Positions 44,580 to 53,165 of a stretch of 64,000 nucleotides of DNA are shown one piece after another; within the stretch, counting starts at the first letter, position 1, and each line of letters starts with the position of its first letter. This DNA comes from Bacteroidia bacterium (GTDB taxonomy: Bacteria > Bacteroidota > Bacteroidia > Chitinophagales > Chitinophagaceae). The position numbers and the translations under genes are program-made. The notes beneath the pieces are model-generated. The model saw nothing but the letters and a program-made list of their open reading frames with translations, had not been told where the DNA came from and did no database searches. Location: positions 62,001-126,000 of the forward strand of contig JAUIBA010000002.1 of assembly GCA_030427635.1 (NCBI GenBank), in the 5' to 3' direction.

Positions 44580-45121
44580 ATGTATATATCAGGAACATAC
44601 TACGCTTTTGTGTATTAGTACTTTTGCAGGTACTGATACTCAACAAGATTGTATTGCGGTGGTGGGCTGAGCCTACCGGGTTCCCTGTGTTTGTTCCTTA
44701 TATATACCCATTATTCCTGTTTTTACTACCGTTTGAAACACCGGTTTGGGCAATGCTGTTTTGTGGTTTTGCACTTGGCATTTCTGTTGATACTTTCACC
44801 AATACTGCAGGAATGCATGCTTTTGCTACAGTGCTTATTGCATACCTGCGCACAAATGTGCTTACTGCCCTGCTCCCGCGCAACTTGTCAGAGTATAGTG
44901 GTCTGCAGCCGTCTACACGCAATATGGGCTGGTCTCCGTTCCTTGTATATACAGGATTTCTGTTACTATTGCACCATCTTGTTTTTTTCAGTATAGAGTT
45001 ATGGAACCTAACAAATCTGGGCCATCTGTTACTTAAGACTTTTGCATCAACAGTTACATCATTGTTATTCGTTGTTGCATATCTTTTGCTGTTTACCAGA
45101 CAGGACAATGCAAGAGTTTAG
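44576..45121 (+). CDS. mreD: Rod-shape-determining protein MreD
   Basis: 181 aa integral membrane protein with about five helices, translationally coupled to mreC (ATGA). The text FVPYIYPLFLFLLPFETPVWAMLF and GISVDTFTNTAGMHAFATVLIAYLR fits Bacteroidota MreD. It ends in TAG at 45119-45121, overlapping by two bases the TAA of the converging phage fibre gene. The usual next genes, mrdA (PBP2) and rodA, are absent; the phage-like operon sits there instead. Confidence 0.9.
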   Translation: MNVYIRNILRFCVLVLLQVLILNKIVLRWWAEPTGFPVFVPYIYPLFLFLLPFETPVWAMLFCGFALGISVDTFTNTAGMHAFATVLIAYLRTNVLTALLPRNLSEYSGLQPSTRNMGWSPFLVYTGFLLLLHHLVFFSIELWNLTNLGHLLLKTFASTVTSLLFVVAYLLLFTRQDNARV

Positions 45122-45957
45122 TCCAGCGGGATAATTGTGTTGAAGTTAACGCCATATGCAGGAACCCCAACCTCTGGTTTAATCCAGTTCGAAAAGAATT
45201 GGCCAGTTCCATTTAGCCCACAGTTTATATTTCTCACCCACCCAACACCCAGGCTATCCTGTATGGAGGAGGCAATAAAATAGTTAGCAGTAAAATAGAC
45301 AGTGTTTGCTGGTGCATGTGTTGTTGGGAGTGTTCCCATTAGATAGAAAAGAGACCCCGGAGAAGCCGCAAAATTCTGAGCATTATTAGCTGTCAGTGTC
45401 CCCCTTATATGCAGCGTATTTGCAGTATAGTCCTTTTTATAAAACACTGTACCGGTCACGCCGCCATCGGCAGCAGGTGTACTCACAGTCAAAACACTCC
45501 ATACAACATCACGGTTAGTAGCACCTAGCCCTGTGCCAAACTTGCGCAATACTGCCAGTGGGAACCGTACTGCATCTCCCAGTGTTCCGGTCGGCAGCAC
45601 CTGCAATGAGCATGAAACATCCATGATTACGTTAGGTGTAGACCCGTCATTGAATGTAAGTGATGTTGCAGAGGGTGTAATAACCACATATGGTGCAGAT
45701 GGGCCGCTTGCTCCTGTTACCGACGAAGCATTGAATTTTATCAGCTCGTTATTATACATAAGCCAGCCCGATGTTGCAGAGTAGGTGCCGGCTGTTGGAT
45801 TGCTTATTTCCATCCCACTTACAATAAATGGTGTTGAGCTATTCCCGCCTATAGCTGCAAGTGCTGTTAATACTTCCTGATAGGCAGTTTGCATGTAGCC
45901 TAGCTGGTTTTGTGTTAATGGGAAGCCTCCGGGCTTTGTGAAGTCTATTTGTTTCAT
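45118..45957 (-). CDS. Fibre-like terminal protein of the phage-type particle operon
   Basis: 279 aa, last gene of the minus-strand phage operon. The N-terminus MKQIDFTKPGGFPLTQNQLG resembles the start of tail-distal proteins found beside Bacteroidota phage tails; the remainder is beta-rich with many Gly, Thr, Ser and Asn residues, as in tail fibres or receptor-binding tips. No fibre chaperone is nearby. It ends against mreD with overlapping stops. Function is inferred from position after the baseplate genes and from composition. Confidence 0.5.
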   Translation of the reverse strand: MKQIDFTKPGGFPLTQNQLGYMQTAYQEVLTALAAIGGNSSTPFIVSGMEISNPTAGTYSATSGWLMYNNELIKFNASSVTGASGPSAPYVVITPSATSLTFNDGSTPNVIMDVSCSLQVLPTGTLGDAVRFPLAVLRKFGTGLGATNRDVVWSVLTVSTPAADGGVTGTVFYKKDYTANTLHIRGTLTANNAQNFAASPGSLFYLMGTLPTTHAPANTVYFTANYFIASSIQDSLGVGWVRNINCGLNGTGQFFSNWIKPEVGVPAYGVNFNTIIPLD

Positions 45958-45982
45958 GGTTATGTGTTCTTGGTTTTATGTG

Positions 45983-46486
45983 CTACACAGTTTCTATCTC
46001 ATAGATGTTTTGCCCGGCAATGCGGTACTGATTTATTATCGCCCTCATTCGGATAACATCAAACGGAAGAGTAACAGGTACCTGAACAATAAAACCATTA
46101 CCCAGAAGCGTTGTTTCTGCATCTGAATAGAGAACCTGTGGTACGCTGAATGAACTGCTTCCGGCTTCTGATACCAGCCCTGTCCATATTTCTTTTGCCT
46201 CTGCGTCATGGTACAGAAACAAGGGGTCTTTATACGGGCCATCTACTATTACAATCTGCCGCGCACCAGGGTCAAAAGCATCATTGAGTACAGCTTCCAT
46301 ATGCGTCATCTGCGATCCATGAGATATATAATATAGGTTTCTGTTCCTGTTTGCCTTAAATTGATTATGCAAAGCAACTACCGGACACAGGCAGCTTTTC
46401 AGCCACGCTATCATTCTGGATTTTCTTTGCCCTACCGGTAAAAGTTGTGAAATGAGCGTCTCAAAATCTGTATCAAAAAATGCCAT
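45983..46486 (-). CDS. Unknown baseplate-associated protein (gpI position)
   Basis: 167 aa, 17 bp downstream of the baseplate J gene and 25 bp before the fibre-like gene. In P2-type tails this place belongs to gpI, a baseplate wedge/fibre-connector protein, but direct sequence similarity is not obvious to me. N-terminal helix pattern (DTDFETLISQLLPVGQRKSRMIAWLKSCL) and a mixed alpha/beta remainder. Position-based assignment only. Confidence 0.5.
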   Translation of the reverse strand: MAFFDTDFETLISQLLPVGQRKSRMIAWLKSCLCPVVALHNQFKANRNRNLYYISHGSQMTHMEAVLNDAFDPGARQIVIVDGPYKDPLFLYHDAEAKEIWTGLVSEAGSSSFSVPQVLYSDAETTLLGNGFIVQVPVTLPFDVIRMRAIINQYRIAGQNIYEIETV

Positions 46487-46503
46487 ACTATAAGTTTCAT
46501 GGT

Positions 46504-47325
46504 TTATGCTGCTGTATAAGTAACAGCAGTATTAAAATAGGTAACATCAAGCTTCATATATCCGGCATCAGGTGTATACTTTACAGTAATAGGCACAAAG
46601 GGTGTCAGTGCATAGTTTGCTTGTGCGCTTATCACATGACCAATCTTTACTCCGTCTATTGCCTGGATGGCGGCAATAAGCTCGTTAAGTATGAATACAC
46701 CATCAAAAGGAAGACTGGCAAGAAATGTATTAATACCGTCAAGTACAGGAGTTGGTGATGTGCCATCTACCCGGGCTCCACTCGCAGCAAGTACCAGTGG
46801 GTCATAGTATATGGCTACTGCCAGCTGCAGTGTGTCCGGGTCATCACTTGTCAGCTGTAGTCTTATGCCGGCATCTTTTATTCGCTTCATATATGCCGTG
46901 AAGGCATCCAGCTCTCCTGTCGTCAGTTTTGCAAGTGTGCCGCTGCTCTCTTTGGCTACCTTCACACGTATCAGGTTAGACAGTTCAGTAGCTGCAGCAT
47001 ATTGCACAATTCGTATTGTAGGGTCCTCAGTAATCACAGCATATACGTCGCTTCCGTCAGGGAGTAGTTGGCCGTTCTGAAACCTTTTCGCCATATTGGT
47101 ATACCATTGCAGCGTATGTGGTTTTGATGCGGCCAATAGTGCAGTCACCTCTGCTTTATGATAGTCAAATAACTGTTCCAGGCTCCAGATACAAACAGCA
47201 GTGATATAAGTCCATAAGCGCCAGATTGCTACTTTACTTGTACTCCAGGAGTGAGCCGACAGTACAGGATCTGCATCCTTTGCTGCAATGATTTGTTGTT
47301 GAATTTCAGTGATAGTTCTCGCCAT
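46504..47325 (-). CDS. Baseplate J-like protein
   Basis: 273 aa wedge protein of a contractile-tail baseplate. The N-terminal ARTITEIQQQIIAAKDADP and the later regions IRVKVAKESSGTLAKLTTGELDAFTAYMKRIKDAGI and FDGVFILNELIAAIQAIDGVKIGHV match the general layout of the gpJ/gp6 family. It lies between the LysM-like hub gene and the gpI-position gene, the standard myovirus order. Confidence 0.82.
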   Translation of the reverse strand: MARTITEIQQQIIAAKDADPVLSAHSWSTSKVAIWRLWTYITAVCIWSLEQLFDYHKAEVTALLAASKPHTLQWYTNMAKRFQNGQLLPDGSDVYAVITEDPTIRIVQYAAATELSNLIRVKVAKESSGTLAKLTTGELDAFTAYMKRIKDAGIRLQLTSDDPDTLQLAVAIYYDPLVLAASGARVDGTSPTPVLDGINTFLASLPFDGVFILNELIAAIQAIDGVKIGHVISAQANYALTPFVPITVKYTPDAGYMKLDVTYFNTAVTYTAA

Positions 47326-47333
47326 TTTATTCG

Positions 47334-48281
47334 TTATTTTATATGTATTACCATACTTGATGCAGATGAGGGAAAAGCGTGATTAGGAGTAACCAGAGTA
47401 AAGTAATAAGTTGTAATTATGCCTAGTGTATACGTTCCCGGGCCCAGTTCCAGTATTGTTTTGTTTGCATTTGTTGGGTCATCCGGGTCGGGTGTGCCTC
47501 TTAGTGCATCATACAGCCATCTCATTCTGCGTGTCGCAAAATCACCAAGTACTATTGCAGCATGTGTACGTGTCAATCGTAATCTTATTGACGATACCCC
47601 GGATGAAACAACTTCTACAGAAATATCCCCCTGAAGCTTCTCTATAACATCCTGCGTTACATTGTCAAGAATATTAACTGGAGCACAGAATGCTTCATTT
47701 CCGGCTGTGTCTTTTACTGTTATACTCCTGTTCACTTGCGACAGGTCACTGTATACTATCATATAGCCCAGCCCGGCTGTCCATGGCAGCACGTATGGAA
47801 CTGATAGTGCGGGTAATAGTGTTGCAGATATTGGTACAGCCCATTCACTTCCATGTCCGGCTACATGTCGTTCTTCCGATATATAGTAGAGACCATTGTC
47901 TCCTGCATATGTGGTGGCCAGAGGGTTGGTATGTATAAAGCTGCCATCAGCTACCATGTCAAACGAGTAATAGCCCATAGTATGTGGATTGCCGATAGCG
48001 TTTGGTACTAAATTCCACCCGGGCTTAAGAACCACTTCCATTTCCAGTGCACCACGGGCCAGCGTGCCTATTTCAATATTGTTTCGTTGCAGATATGCCA
48101 CTTCATCAGGCGCTGTCTGGTCCGAATCCGGCATGTTTAGCACATCACCGGTGTTAGGTATATGGCTTATGGGTACATCATTCTCATATGCAGCCGCCAT
48201 TACGGCTTCCAGGGTCCCATATTCACTCAGTGTCATGTCAGCCAGGCTTTGGTTGGGTTTTGCAGTCATGGGTTTATTCAT
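47334..48281 (-). CDS. LysM-like tail protein with large C-terminal extension
   Basis: 315 aa. Residues 5-55 look like a LysM-type domain (AKPNQSLADMTLSEYGTLEAV followed by DVPISHIPNTGDVLNMP), as in gpX-type hub/baseplate proteins that clamp tail components. The remaining 250 residues are beta-rich and unassigned; gpX of P2 is only about 70 aa, so this is a big extension. It sits between the gp25-type and J-type baseplate genes. Confidence 0.6.
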   Translation of the reverse strand: MNKPMTAKPNQSLADMTLSEYGTLEAVMAAAYENDVPISHIPNTGDVLNMPDSDQTAPDEVAYLQRNNIEIGTLARGALEMEVVLKPGWNLVPNAIGNPHTMGYYSFDMVADGSFIHTNPLATTYAGDNGLYYISEERHVAGHGSEWAVPISATLLPALSVPYVLPWTAGLGYMIVYSDLSQVNRSITVKDTAGNEAFCAPVNILDNVTQDVIEKLQGDISVEVVSSGVSSIRLRLTRTHAAIVLGDFATRRMRWLYDALRGTPDPDDPTNANKTILELGPGTYTLGIITTYYFTLVTPNHAFPSSASSMVIHIK

Positions 48282-48292
48282 TGCTAGTCGCT

Positions 48293-48601
48293 TTATTGTT
48301 CATATCCTGCATCTGTTTTAATGATGCCATCGCTTTCAATGTTTACTCGTTTCACATTCATGCCATCCCTGCTGAACTCTACATGTATTTCTCTCATCAG
48401 TCTGTAGTGTTGCTCGTCATCTACAAAACGGAAAGCGCCTACACATATCGTAGGGTTTTCTTTAAAATCACCCTTCGTGTTTAGCAGCAGTTGTCTTTGA
48501 TGCTCATCTGTGCTCTCAGCAATCATGAAATCATCATTTGCTATCCGGAGATCTCCGTTGTCATCCAGTCTTATGTCCATCATTTCCTGTGCCATACTCA
48601 T
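48293..48601 (-). CDS. gpW/gp25-type baseplate protein
   Basis: 102 aa wedge protein of the gp25 family, which initiates sheath polymerisation in contractile tails. The text DIRLDDNGDLRIANDDFMIAES, then HQRQLLLNTKGDFKENPTICVG, fits the small Mu gp46/gp25-like proteins. Position between the spike and LysM genes agrees. No full-length gp25 EPR-type motif was confirmed, so family membership is likely rather than certain. Confidence 0.68.
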   Translation of the reverse strand: MSMAQEMMDIRLDDNGDLRIANDDFMIAESTDEHQRQLLLNTKGDFKENPTICVGAFRFVDDEQHYRLMREIHVEFSRDGMNVKRVNIESDGIIKTDAGYEQ

Positions 48602-48606
48602 TTGTT

Positions 48607-49155
48607 TTAGCTGCTCAGAAGGTTAGTGATACGCGCATTGATTGCCTCAAATGCAGATACATTTAACGGCACCCCACTCGTGCCGGACGGCGTTGCTACA
48701 GTTATCAGCTTTATTGCAGCTATCAGGTCACCTAGTAGAGACGCCAGGTTTTCTGTAGCAGTACTCACCTTTATGGTGCTGCCGGTTTCCAGTACTGTAC
48801 TTCCTTTCGATATGCGGCATATATCCGCACTTATTTCACAGATCACATTGCCCAGCTCTATACGTGCTTCTTCCAGTTCACCATATTTCAGCACGGTCCA
48901 TACTCCGGCTCCATCCACACACCCTATTACTACATCACTGCCCCCTTTAGGCACAAGCACTATACCTGTATCTTCATTGCATATGCCACTTAACAGCACA
49001 TGCTGTATGGCCTCTGTTTTTCCGGCAGGTATTACAGATACGGTACGCTCTGTGTCATCATACGATCCTGCTACCACTATCCCGCTTTTTATGCTTTCTT
49101 CTGCTTGAGCAAGCATCCTTAGCCCCGTTCTTATCAATGCTAGGTTCTTTGACAT
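48607..49155 (-). CDS. Spike protein, gpV-like (OB fold plus needle)
   Basis: 182 aa central spike that tips the tail and pierces the target envelope. After an N-terminal helix an OB-like core follows (RTVSVIPAGKTEAIQHVLLSGI, IVLVPKGGSDVVIGCVDG), then a short repeating strand region (IELGNVICEISADICRISKGSTVLETGSTIKVS) typical of needle beta-helices. The start is ATG 49155; the longer frame overlaps the gpD-like gene by 53 bp. Order gpD-gpV-gp25 is standard. Confidence 0.75.
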   Translation of the reverse strand: MSKNLALIRTGLRMLAQAEESIKSGIVVAGSYDDTERTVSVIPAGKTEAIQHVLLSGICNEDTGIVLVPKGGSDVVIGCVDGAGVWTVLKYGELEEARIELGNVICEISADICRISKGSTVLETGSTIKVSTATENLASLLGDLIAAIKLITVATPSGTSGVPLNVSAFEAINARITNLLSS

Positions 49156-49165
49156 ATCAGTGTTC

Positions 49166-50173
49166 TTATTTGTTAATAGGCCCCAGCTCCACATTCCTGC
49201 GCGCGCCAGGCTGACCAAAGCTTACCTCTGTGCTCATTATCCGGTATGTTCCATTCATTTCCGGATATCGGTTGTTTACGTATCGGGCAGTATCTCCAGG
49301 CTGCGCATAAGGCTGTAGAAATGTATTTATGCTTCCTTCAAAACCTTCATAAGCCGCTTTTGCTACTTTTTCTGCAGCTAGCTGCTTTAGTGAAGATGCG
49401 GTAGGCACATGTGTAAGGGGTATTGTTATTTCACTCCCTCCTTTTACGCCGGTTGCATATCCCATGTCCCGTGCCTCTCCTTTTCTTCGTTGCCCCAGAT
49501 ATGTAACCTTTGCCAGTCTGCCATCAGTACTATGCGGTGTCAGCATATTGTTGTCTGGTATATTGTATCCGTTTCGGTACTGTACCTGTTTGTCACTGTT
49601 TCCCGGTTGTGAGTACATCAGTCCACACCAAAGCGTATCAGGAGCTGTAAAAAAGCATGTAAGATTATTGTCCGTAGCATTCTGTATCAATGTCACAATG
49701 TCAAAACCACTCATACCCTCAGTAGGCAGGTTCTCAAAAGTTATATCGGCATCACATGTTACTGCTATCGTATGTCCACCCACCAGCCCCGACACCGCAG
49801 CATTAAGTGCCTGCTGTAGTGTTACCTGGCCTGTTGGCAATGACGGCTTGTTGCGTCTTAGCAGCCAGCTATACCCTTCACATATTATCTCCAGCGGCAG
49901 GCTCAGACGTTTCTCTTTCACAAATCCTCTGAACTCTGTTTTCAATACACCGTTATATCCCAGCTTTATCGTTACAGTATCGCCTTCGTTTATCTTTGTA
50001 GCCGTTACTACACGCGCGGCACCAGACTTGCCGGGTTTTGACACAGCTGCATATGCTGGTATCTTTAGTACTGCAGTATCTGTCAGGTCATGAACACTGC
50101 GCTTTATGTGCACATCATGTACGCCGGTAAACCGGAATGTGCCAATACTTATTTCACTACACAACACCATCAT
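49166..50173 (-). CDS. Tail hub protein, gpD-like (phage late control D family)
   Basis: 335 aa hub protein that joins spike and tube. The sequence shows the gpD/VgrG-type build: an N-terminal barrel (VTIKLGYNGVLKTEFRGFVKEKRL), a middle domain (MSGFDIVTLIQNATDNNLTCFF) and a C-terminal barrel (QPGDTARYVNNRYPEMNGTYRIMSTEVSF). It overlaps the upstream DUF6046 gene by 4 nt, consistent with coupled translation. Confidence 0.85.
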   Translation of the reverse strand: MMVLCSEISIGTFRFTGVHDVHIKRSVHDLTDTAVLKIPAYAAVSKPGKSGAARVVTATKINEGDTVTIKLGYNGVLKTEFRGFVKEKRLSLPLEIICEGYSWLLRRNKPSLPTGQVTLQQALNAAVSGLVGGHTIAVTCDADITFENLPTEGMSGFDIVTLIQNATDNNLTCFFTAPDTLWCGLMYSQPGNSDKQVQYRNGYNIPDNNMLTPHSTDGRLAKVTYLGQRRKGEARDMGYATGVKGGSEITIPLTHVPTASSLKQLAAEKVAKAAYEGFEGSINTFLQPYAQPGDTARYVNNRYPEMNGTYRIMSTEVSFGQPGARRNVELGPINK

Positions 50174-50781
50174 ATCGATACAAGGTTAAAGGGGGCTGCA
50201 CTCACCATTTTCATTTCATAAGGCCTCACATTTTTAATACCGCTTACTTCAGGGAATCTTAGCTCTGTTATTACCACCTGGTCGCTGCCTTTCCTATCTG
50301 GCCTTATCAGGAAAATATCAGTAAGGGAGCACCGTATAGATAATGGCTCATTCAGTTCGTAAATCGTCCTCAGCATCTCCATGTCATCTGCAGGAAACTC
50401 ACCGTCATCAGATATCACAAAACCCTTTACAGAGATAACATAGTCGCTTGTAGAAACCAGCTCTTTTACTGTGCCATTTCTTTCACTCATAGCAGTTTCC
50501 ACAATTGTCTTTTTACTCTCTATGGAAATTACCGGATGCGGCAGATACCATCCCTTTTCCGATTCAGCAGTGCCTGAAAATGCTCTGCTATCCTGCTGTC
50601 TGGGGTCCGCAATGAACACCGGTAGGTGATATTGTATGCCCAGGGTTCCTGTCCGGTAATCTGGTGCCGTTCGTCCATTTCGCGGATTAGGTACAGCATC
50701 AAAGTCCGGCTCAAAATCCTTTGTCTTGTATCCATACCTTTTCTGGTATAATTCAGGTAAACTAAGTACTACTTCTGCCAT
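50170..50781 (-). CDS. DUF6046-type phage tail protein
   Basis: 203 aa. Matches the general look of DUF6046 proteins encoded between tape measure and hub in Bacteroidota Mu-like phages; the position corresponds to the gp53/P2 gpU-region tail-tube initiator or hub-adaptor. The body is beta-rich (SDYVISVKGFVISDDGEFPADDMEMLRTIYEL). The family name is from memory of this arrangement, so moderate confidence. Confidence 0.6.
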   Translation of the reverse strand: MAEVVLSLPELYQKRYGYKTKDFEPDFDAVPNPRNGRTAPDYRTGTLGIQYHLPVFIADPRQQDSRAFSGTAESEKGWYLPHPVISIESKKTIVETAMSERNGTVKELVSTSDYVISVKGFVISDDGEFPADDMEMLRTIYELNEPLSIRCSLTDIFLIRPDRKGSDQVVITELRFPEVSGIKNVRPYEMKMVSAAPFNLVSI

Positions 50782-50787
50782 GATCTG

Positions 50788-52164
50788 TTAAATTACGTTT
50801 GCACTGTAAAGCACGTCAAGCAATACTTTCTCCACCACTGCCCGCACATCTCCCATTGCTTTGTCTGTTGTTTGTGTATGTACTGAAAAACTGCCTATCA
50901 TTGGTCCGTGAAGGTGTAGAGTCACACCTCCTCCTCTTGCCGCTTGTCCCCTGTTATTGGATTGCTGCTTTGCTGCTGGGTAGTATAGTTCCTTTATGTC
51001 CCCTTTGCCGTTATTTGCAGGTACAAGCAGGCTGGGTAGCATCAGGTATGCGGTTTGCAATACTTCCTGAGACGTATTTGTTTTATGAATTCCATCATAG
51101 TGTTTCGCCTCTGCGAGCTCCTTCGTGTATTGGAGTTTGAGTTCGTCTTTGCCTCCTCTTATACCGGCCAGATATAGTCTCGTTTGCACGTCTGCATTCC
51201 TTTGTGCAAATGTTGTAGGCTGTTTTAGCAACTCTTTTTCTGCTACCTGCTTCAATGGGGAAAAAGGCATCTGCACTTCTGTTGCATCTGTTGCTGGTCT
51301 CGGTGCCTCAAACTGGAGCGTCATCGCTCCCACTCCTTGCTCTTGGGTTATCTGGTGGTAGGTGTCAAAGCGCTTTTTCTCTCCGGTATATGGTTTAGAT
51401 ACGCGCACCTTTGTTTCTGTAGCAAGCTTGGTTAGCTCATTAGAGAACTGTTCTCCTTCCCACTCCGGCATTCTGAAGTCATCCGAAGGCATAGGTCCTC
51501 TCATTGCCTCTTCCCGCTGTTTTCTTTTTCGCTCGTCTATATCATCGCCCATCATAGCACCCACTATCATGCTGCCTCCTGCCAGCAGTAGTCCGTAGGG
51601 TCCTGTAAGTATCTCTGCAATGCCAGCCACACCCGATGCCATTTCTCCCATTGCCAGCAGGCCTTCTGCCAGGCCGGTTGCTCCTTCGGCAAACTGCCAT
51701 ATCTTGCTTGCTGCCGATACGGTTTTTAATGCTCCGTTAGCTGCCGATACTGCAGGCTTTATTTTGCTTAGTGCTGGGTTTACTTTTGCCACCTCTTCCA
51801 GTAAGCTCCCGGTGCTGCTGGCTACACTCAGCACCTGCTCTGCCACACTTGCATCATCTTTGGCAGCCTCATTGTTTGTGTAAGCCATTCTGCGGGTTCG
51901 TTCTGGCAGCACTATTGGAATGTCCTGCATTGTCTGCACCATCATATTCCCCATTGGAAGTTCACTTGCTGCAGTTTGTTTCTCCCTGTTGCTGGTTTTC
52001 CCCTCAGGTAAGCTCATCGGTAGTAGCATTAATCGTTCCGCATTCAGGGTCATTTCCAGCAGCGTGTGGTTCAGCATCAGCATTGCTTCTATCATCTGTG
52101 CATACAGGTCACAGCAATCTTTGTTGCCTGTCTTTTCTATCGGTATTTGCTTTTCCTGTTCCAT
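50788..52164 (-). CDS. Tail tape-measure-like protein (short)
   Basis: 458 aa between the tail chaperone and the hub genes, the place of the tape measure. It has helical N- and C-terminal parts and a hydrophobic, Gly/Ala-rich middle (GLLAMGEMASGVAGIAEIL, GLLLAGGSMIVGAMMG), as in tape measures that carry membrane-active segments. Tape measures set tail length at roughly 0.15 nm per residue, so a tail near 70 nm would be expected (inference). Confidence 0.75.
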   Translation of the reverse strand: MEQEKQIPIEKTGNKDCCDLYAQMIEAMLMLNHTLLEMTLNAERLMLLPMSLPEGKTSNREKQTAASELPMGNMMVQTMQDIPIVLPERTRRMAYTNNEAAKDDASVAEQVLSVASSTGSLLEEVAKVNPALSKIKPAVSAANGALKTVSAASKIWQFAEGATGLAEGLLAMGEMASGVAGIAEILTGPYGLLLAGGSMIVGAMMGDDIDERKRKQREEAMRGPMPSDDFRMPEWEGEQFSNELTKLATETKVRVSKPYTGEKKRFDTYHQITQEQGVGAMTLQFEAPRPATDATEVQMPFSPLKQVAEKELLKQPTTFAQRNADVQTRLYLAGIRGGKDELKLQYTKELAEAKHYDGIHKTNTSQEVLQTAYLMLPSLLVPANNGKGDIKELYYPAAKQQSNNRGQAARGGGVTLHLHGPMIGSFSVHTQTTDKAMGDVRAVVEKVLLDVLYSANVI

Positions 52165-52194
52165 ATTGCTGCTTTCTGTTGTTCTTAGTGCTGC

Positions 52195-52679
52195 TTATCT
52201 GCCGTCTCCTGCTTCTGTGTGTTCGTCCAGTATATATCTCAGATGGGCCAGTTTCTGTGCAAATGCTGCATCACTCATTTCGTGGTGGTTTACGCCCGGC
52301 AGGTGGTATTCAATGAGGGTTTCCATATATCCCATGGCATCGTGTGCTGGCCCTCCGCGCGATGCCGTTATAAGTTTACCAGTTGTGCCTTTTTGCCATC
52401 CAGTTTCACTTTTATCTCCTGGCACACACCTATGAATATCTGGTCGTCACTCAGTATCTCTTCACTGCCGCCTATAAAGGTCAGCCGTCCCAGTTCTTCA
52501 TAAATGTCCAGTGGTTTCTCCCTGTCTGCTCTGCTCATAGCGCAGTTCAGTTCTGCTCTTCCAGGATTCTTAAAGTAGGCTACATACCCTTCTGCCTCTA
52601 TTGCGTATATGCCATACTTATGCTTCTTTTTCCATTCGGCTATCTGCTGTTCAGTAGCCTGTCCCTGTAGTGTGTTCAT
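52195..52679 (-). CDS. Tail assembly chaperone, long form made by -1 frameshift (gpG-gpT type)
   Basis: The short chaperone frame (52679-52368) overlaps a second frame that runs to 52195 without its own good start. The slippery heptamer C-AAA-AAG lies at 52395-52389, and a 7-bp stem (GGCATCG/CGATGCC, 52366-52360 with 52342-52336) lies 22 nt downstream. A -1 slip there would make a 161-aa fusion. Tail chaperone genes between tube and tape measure use this mechanism across tailed phages, so the prediction is strong on context, moderate on the signal. Confidence 0.65.
52368..52679 (-). CDS. Tail assembly chaperone, short form (gpG type)
   Basis: 103 aa from ATG 52679 (GTG 52706 would overlap the tube stop by 8 nt). 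The start NTLQGQATEQQIAEWKKKHKYG resembles the helical N-terminus of gpG-type chaperones that coat the tape measure during tail assembly. It is followed by the -1 frameshift extension described separately. Confidence 0.7.
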   Translation of the reverse strand: MNTLQGQATEQQIAEWKKKHKYGIYAIEAEGYVAYFKNPGRAELNCAMSRADREKPLDIYEELGRLTFIGGSEEILSDDQIFIGVCQEIKVKLDGKKAQLVNL

Positions 52680-52698
52680 AATTTGTTTGTTGTTTTGT

Positions 52699-53130
52699 TT
52701 ACTCACTCACCAGCCGCATGAATACTATCGGCAGCGTTATGTCCATACTGGTAGCGCCCTGTTCCCAGCCCTTTTCAAAGTCTTTCACCTCTACGCCTAC
52801 CAGTACATCTGTTTGCAGTATCCTTGCTCCTTTTGGCTTGTAGGTTATCACTATGTCAAATTGCAGATCAAGGATGTCATCTCCACCTGCAGCCAGAGAG
52901 GCCCTGTTCATATCATCCAGTGCCCCTTTCAGCACTTTTATCTGGCCTTCATAGGTTCTGTTGCCCGACTGTATGCTTATCGGCTCATCACCGGCAGCGT
53001 GCAGCAGCTTTTTTTCTTTTGAGGCTTTATACTTCAGGCCTCTTATTTTGGTCAGGGTGGCTCCTGCCACCATCACTGTCATGTCCGACCATTCACAGTC
53101 TTTACTGTCAAAAAACGGTATTGTTGGCAT
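52699..53130 (-). CDS. Contractile-tail tube protein
   Basis: 143 aa directly after the sheath gene. The beta-strand-rich sequence (DMTVMVAGATLTKIRGLKYKASKEKKLLH, then YEGQIKVLKGALDDM and ARILQTDVLVGVEVKDFEKGWEQGATSMDITLPIVFM) fits the tube family of Mu-like/Bacteroidota myoviruses. Tube follows sheath in almost all contractile systems, which supports the call. Confidence 0.75.
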   Translation of the reverse strand: MPTIPFFDSKDCEWSDMTVMVAGATLTKIRGLKYKASKEKKLLHAAGDEPISIQSGNRTYEGQIKVLKGALDDMNRASLAAGGDDILDLQFDIVITYKPKGARILQTDVLVGVEVKDFEKGWEQGATSMDITLPIVFMRLVSE

Positions 53131-53165
53131 ATTGCTTATTGGGTTTTATGCGTCATGAAATGTTA

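Noticed and set aside
52195-52425. Independent small gene starting at GTG 52425
   Set aside because: Its first 12 codons are the shadow of the chaperone frame. The -1 relation and slippery heptamer explain it better as a frameshift product, although an internal start with GGAGG at ATG 52332-52334 cannot be wholly excluded.
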